From NCBI GenBank assembly GCA_002081555.1, contig MZNV01002762.1, positions 1 to 64,000 of the forward strand: a stretch of DNA of 64,000 nucleotides, given 5' to 3'. Shown one piece after another: positions 59,817 to 64,000 of this stretch (position 1 is its first letter; every line of letters begins with the position of its first letter). The notes under the pieces are model-generated. The model saw nothing but the letters and a program-made list of their open reading frames with translations. It made no database searches and was not told the origin of the DNA. A program made the position numbers and the translations under genes. The DNA is from Protostelium mycophagum. Its lineage: Eukaryota > Evosea > Variosea > Protosteliida > Protosteliaceae.

Positions 59817-61127
59817 CTTCTTGCGCTCGGGCGAAGTCTGTTGGCTAAGGGAATGACCTGAATTTATCTGGCGTCTCTTCCTTAACTTTGACACGCCCGT
59901 GACGAAAAGAGCATTTTATAGGAGGAAATTTCGCCAGGAACACAGACGCGGAGCATATTTTCTGCCAGGAGCAAACACCACGATCTTATCCCATGCACAA
60001 ATCCGGGCATACGTAATAGCGCAATCGTGTTTTCAACCAGTTTTCCAGCCGTTCTGACAAATGTAAAAGCGGAAATGCGTTCAATCAAAGAATCACTTGG
60101 CGGAAAATTGGTTCCAACTGCCGCCTGTCCTTGAAGATTGGCATAATTCTGGCAGGAACCAAGACCCCCGGGTTCTTTTTAGCCTAAGTACGAACGTTTA
60201 TAATAAGATTCCAAAGGTTCTTGTTCCTCAGCAAGTTATTTCAAGTTCCCTCAAAGATTATAAAAAACGGCAACGAAGAGGCACTGTGAAAGTTAAAATA
60301 ATCTCTCAGAATAAAATGAATGATACCTCCGTAATACGAAGCGCATTTCTTCAGTCTTTGCTTAAAGAGTAGTCTGCACATCTTCCTCGACTCAATGCTC
60401 TGTCTTCTCCAGTTGATCTTCTTATCTCCGTATCTACTGAGCTTTTGTCGTTGTTGTATATGGTGTTGTAAGCAGAGAGGGAGATCCGAAAAATCTATTG
60501 ATGTCAATGCTTGCATCACAATGATTGCGCATTATTACCACCACTCAGGACTTTGTCGAGAACATCACCCTAACCAAAATAAACTTTGGGACATCATGAA
60601 TTACCCCTCTTCTCCATCTACTGATGTAGACTAAAGCGATCTATCCAGGTCATCACAGATTTTTGCAATAATAACCTACAAAAGTACCAGAATAATCTGG
60701 AGAATATGTAACACCCCACCAAAGACCTTGTACTCCATGAACCAAAAGATGCCCAATGGGATCTCAGCCAAGGAATACTTTTGTGGAATACAGTAACTGC
60801 CAGCTCCAGAACAGAGTAACCGACAAATTGTGGATTCCCACCTTGGACAGCATCAACGAGAGTCATCAGCACCTTACATTGTCAGGAGAACTTGCATCTC
60901 TGCAAGACGGTGGTGCTGTAAATGACAGCAGACAACGAATCTGAGTATATTACTGATGAATTTATAAATATGTACAGGCGGGTGTCTGCATGATCCTTCA
61001 AGTGTAAGCCCTGAAGGATGGCTCTACTCTCGTGTCTCAGCCATGGGAAAAATGCTATCTTTGGTCCACGTTGCTTAAGCTCCCTCTTGATGTCATTTAA
61101 TGTCCTCTGTATGTGTTGCGCCTGACC
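59817..61127. other. Weakly coding stretch with possible small membrane-protein gene
   Basis: Minus-strand frames at 60872-60618 (GYSVLELAVTVFHKSIPWL, and in an adjacent frame LAEIPLGIFWFMEYKVFGG) and 60519-60241 (QQRQKLSRYGDKKINWRRQ) are open and protein-like, but the frames do not join by a clear set of introns. Either a small multi-exon membrane protein gene or a decayed gene. No plus-strand gene is supported. Confidence 0.3.
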
Positions 61128-61212
61128 TAAGGACCTGCACGAGTCCGACTTTACCGTGACTCGCTCGCGGTATCGATTTCCGAGTCACGGTTGCTTACCG
61201 TGCAGGTCCTTA
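61128..61212. mobile_element. 85-bp MITE with 14-bp TIRs and 8-bp target duplication
   Basis: Terminal inverted repeats taaggacctgcacg (61128-61141) and cgtgcaggtcctta (61199-61212) are perfect. The element is flanked by identical gcctgacc words (61120-61127 and 61213-61220), an 8-bp target-site duplication. An inner inverted pair, accgtgactcg (61153-61163) and cgagtcacggt (61181-61191), makes it a nested hairpin. The 8-bp duplication fits hAT-type elements. Non-coding and non-autonomous. Confidence 0.9.
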
Positions 61213-61280
61213 GCCTGACCTTCTAAAGGTCCTAGATTTCCAATCAACATTTTGACTATATTCTTGAACCATGAAGAGTT

Positions 61281-61673
61281 TGAGAGTCATCCCAGTTTCA
61301 GAATTCATCCCAGTTTCACGGTTTGTTCCAAAATCTTGGTTTGTCCCAAAATTTGGTTCATCAGTTTGAGAGACATCCCTGTTTCTTGAAACTGGGACGT
61401 ACCGCAAATTTGGGATGTGCCGGGAATTTGGGATGAAGTGAGTTTTCCACTGAATGATTGCGTTGCAATCATCCAAAAAATGTCGACATCACCTTAAATC
61501 GCTGAGGAAGGCAGTGAGCAAAGAATGCAAACTGTCACAATATCGATCGCAATATGTATCCAATGCAATTTATTCAATAATACTTGGTCACGTGACCAAT
61601 TTGGGATGAACCAAATTTGCGGGACAAACCAAGATTTTGGAACAAACCATGAATGAAACTGGGATGACTCTCA
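61281..61673. repeat. Foldback inverted repeat, about 393 bp
   Basis: The ends are a perfect 20-bp inverted pair: tgagagtcatcccagtttca at 61281-61300 and its complement at 61654-61673. Inside, the left arm ggtttgttccaaaatcttgg (about 61319-61338) is matched by ccaagattttggaacaaacc (61629-61648), and further caaatttggttcatc words pair with about 61605-61620. Short cccagtttc and tttgggatg words are repeated inside both arms. A foldback transposon or satellite remnant; no target duplication was seen. Confidence 0.8.
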
Positions 61674-62024
61674 CCGTTATCATCAGGGATCTATTTCTGA
61701 TTGACTCTCGTGGCCCGTTTCAACCTCGAATTTACTATGGAAAACTGGCAGAAAACTTATTTCTTCGGCAGTTTTCGCTGCCCACGGATGATCGGGGGAC
61801 CCCCGAGAAGGTTATTAACATTTAAATCAGCATCTACAACGCAAGTACCAGAAATGCCGGTACTTTGAACCAGTGACCGGCTAATTATTTGGCACCTGTC
61901 GATCACACCACATCGCGTTTGCGGAAGAGGAGGCCTTATCGACCTCTTTTGGAAGTTTAGAGACGAAAAAAGTATCAGGATAGCTCTAATGTATGTGTAT
62001 TGGCTTCTTTGTTCGTGTGTTTGT

Positions 62025-63600
62025 TCAAGTTTGGGCGATCTGCTCTATCAAATGATCGTGCCAACGAAACAGGCGTGACAGGATCTTCTGGCACTTGTAG
62101 ATTTGGTCTTCGTTTCTCTCCTTCTTCAAAAGTATTTCTTCCATCTGCAAGAGATCAGAACAAAATGGAAGCGTGATTCACGCACAATGTCCTTCTCTTT
62201 TTGGTGGGCCTTGTTCTCTTCCAAGCAGCGCTTACGGCCTCTCCTCTCGACCTCTTTGCAAGCTATATGACTGGATCTGATATGTTCAGAAGATGGTTGA
62301 TGAGATCAAACCGCACCGCATGTATTCTTCCGAGTTTTTTAGAGGAGCCACGGGGCCGTGTTGCACAGTCTATGGAACTCAGAACTCGACAGAAGAGGAG
62401 GAATTTTACCTCTAAAATGGAATGGCCAGGGAATTCAAGGCAGTCTTGAGCGGTGAGAAAGAGGTCGGCCATTTCGGTGTCTTTCTCAGCAGTCGCTGCA
62501 GACTCGTTCTTCTGGGAAGCTTCTTGGTTTTTTTCTGTGTGCTGTTCGTTGGCCTCAAGCTGTTCGTTCTTGAGTGGGCTGCATCGAAGGCATGGACAGT
62601 TGTGTCGGCATACAGGGCACTGAAAGGAGCCAAGACTGTGCTGTTCTTGTGCCTGGTTTTTGTGAGATGGGAGCTGTATGTTCGTCTTACCTTGTCCCAG
62701 CTATAACTAGGAAGTTTAGAACTCCCAAAGCAGGGCTGGCAGACGATGTTCTTACAGGAAGAACAAGGTACGAATTCTCTGATGTACTGGACGATGGAGG
62801 TCTTGCAGACGTGGCAACACCGTCTCTGCGAGTTGGCCGAGGACCTTTTCTTTGGCTGTGTGAAGGGAAACGACATCCTCTTGGTAAGACGATACATCTC
62901 GTGTGTTAGTGTGGCTAAGAATGACTCTTTGTGAGGAGAGAGCTCTCTGTTGTCGACATTGACACGACGGAAAATCAAATTTTTGACCTTGACGCATAAG
63001 TGTCACGTTAAGGTTGCGGAAAGGCAGATTCTTACTGTTGCCATGAGAACGTTGGAGAATCTCCTGGCTTGTGCACTGTCGACAATCTGCCTCAAATCTC
63101 AGTCGACATTATTATCGTGGAGCTTTCCAAGTAAAAGATCGTCAGAATTTTCGTACTTGGATCAGATTTAAATTGACCAAAACATCTTCCCCTTTGGATT
63201 TGTTCGCACGTACTGCGACGCACTTGAGACTCGTCGAAGCCCTTGGGAATATCAGAATTGGTGTGGAGTATTAAATCGAAAATTACACCGACCAAAAACA
63301 ACACGAATTTTGAGTTTAATTCCAATGATCTCCACTCTTGAAATTGGGCACGTCGGACCATGGTCGGTGTTTTCACGCGGTGAGCTGACGCTGTAAACAA
63401 CTTCCCTGATGACTTTCGCCGTGGTGACCTCTTTACAGAATTGGCCCTGAATACCTGGTCTACTTCTGGATAAAAATCAAATATACTTGTTATTGCCAAG
63501 TTTGGTCAGATTCCTCCTGTTTGCGGTAATGAATACGTTAATTACCGAGAATTTTAACGTCGAATCAAGAGAATTTTTCGAACACAAACACTCACATCAT
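62025..63600 (-). CDS. Zinc finger protein, zf-4CXXC_R1-like (CDCA7-type)
   Basis: Start proposed at 63600 (MMRNLTKL, first exon split after ATGAT). A basic region follows: VKRSPRRKSSGKLFTASAHR (about 63435-63380). The finger spans two exons: CCHVCKTSIVQYIREFVPCS, then CKNIVCQPC (about 62830-62740), and after a 70-nt intron CPVCRHNCPCLRCSP (about 62615-62570). The order CxxC...CxxC...CxxC...CPxCR.xCxCxxC resembles the 4CXXC_R1 finger that CDCA7 proteins use to engage DNA for HELLS remodelling. The tail is Glu/Gln-rich (NEQLEANEQHTEKNQEASQK) and ends RLFRWHDHLIEQIAQT. Several 5' splice choices are uncertain. Family call is moderate. Confidence 0.55.
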
Positions 63601-63614
63601 GCCTTCGATTTGAA

Positions 63615-63839
63615 ATGAGAACTGGATTCCAGATTGTCTCAAAGAGCTTCATTCAAGAAAGAATCAAGCCTCAACAACCGATTTCTGGTACTTGCGTGCA
63701 TGATCTTTCGCAAAGACTGCAGTTTATCCCTTTCAGAGGACCGACCGTGTCAAGTGTCAAACTAGATTGGGTGACAACCCATCTGAAATCCCGAAAAAAC
63801 ATCGTACCATTACCTAGTGGGTTTTCATCCAATTTCTAA
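63615..63839 (+). CDS. Hypothetical protein, 74 aa, possibly a first exon
   Basis: Open frame starting MRTGFQIVSKSFIQERIKPQ, 14 bp from the divergent start proposed for the zinc finger gene. Basic and hydroxylated at the N-terminus, no recognised domain. It stops at 63839; the rest of the window contains no convincing continuation. Confidence 0.35.
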   Translation: MRTGFQIVSKSFIQERIKPQQPISGTCVHDLSQRLQFIPFRGPTVSSVKLDWVTTHLKSRKNIVPLPSGFSSNF

Positions 63840-64000
63840 AGACGAGCCATTGACCTCGCTAATGTAACAAAACATCAATTGTCTTCAACCAGCATGGTTT
63901 GAAAAACAACAGATTGAGCAACATTTTCGGTCTCATTGAACAAGACTCTAAAAGACTGGCTCAGAGCACAACAGTATGTGCTATTTTTAGGTTTCGCTCT

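Noticed and set aside
62944-63010. A 19-nt intron in the zinc finger gene (gtgacacttatgcgtcaag)
   Set aside because: A 46-nt intron with the same acceptor also restores a good frame and fits the usual size.

Overview
The window is nuclear DNA from an intron-rich, gene-dense unicellular eukaryote. Almost every gene is cut by GT-AG introns of about 36-60 nt, intergenic gaps are often under 150 bp, and there are no operons, Shine-Dalgarno sites or CRISPR arrays. The gene set (tandem SH2 protein, single-chain ATP-citrate lyase, villin-headpiece/gelsolin protein, SPRY-ankyrin protein, NPL4, SEC63, site-2 protease, GCP4) suggests an amoeba, most likely an amoebozoan of the protosteloid type. The species is inferred from content and intron style, not proven.

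Layout: 0-1 kb holds a broken hAT transposase region with triplicated 5' coding pieces. 1.5-17 kb is a compact block: tandem-SH2 protein (-), NPL4 with a C-terminal UBA (+), EngB/GTPBP8-type GTPase (+), SAP30BP (-), a probable TPR-SET fusion (+), a divergent GB1-like GTPase (-), a BAH/AT-hook protein (-), a PAAT-like protein (-) and a small acidic protein (-). 17-31.6 kb carries a multipass membrane protein (+), site-2 protease (-), gamma-tubulin complex component 4 (+), a coiled-coil protein (-), SEC63 (+), a helical protein of unknown function (+) and an EGF-repeat surface protein (-). 32.6-38.6 kb is one long SAM/coiled-coil/KE-rich gene (-) with two DFRxxL motifs. 39-46.7 kb has a degenerate homeobox protein (+), mitochondrial bL21 (-), ATP-citrate lyase (+) and a secreted thaumatin-like protein (-). 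47.9-57.9 kb has a double-SPRY/ankyrin protein (+), a supervillin-like protein (-) and an HExxH protein (-). 58-64 kb has a multipass receptor-like protein (-), a stretch rich in non-coding repeats with an 85-bp MITE and a foldback repeat, and a zf-4CXXC_R1-like gene (-).

The genes do not form one pathway. Several are cytoskeletal (GCP4, supervillin-like, SAM/DFRxxL protein), several serve the ER or proteostasis (NPL4, SEC63, S2P) and several are chromatin factors (BAH/AT-hook, TPR-SET, SAP30BP, homeobox, 4CXXC finger). The most distinctive observations are the supervillin architecture without gelsolin repeat 1, the KE-rich protein with MLCK-type DFRxxL motifs, the UBA-tailed NPL4, an intron-associated CTCGTTGTAGAT word that often forms the 3' splice site, and a MITE with perfect 14-bp TIRs and 8-bp target duplication.
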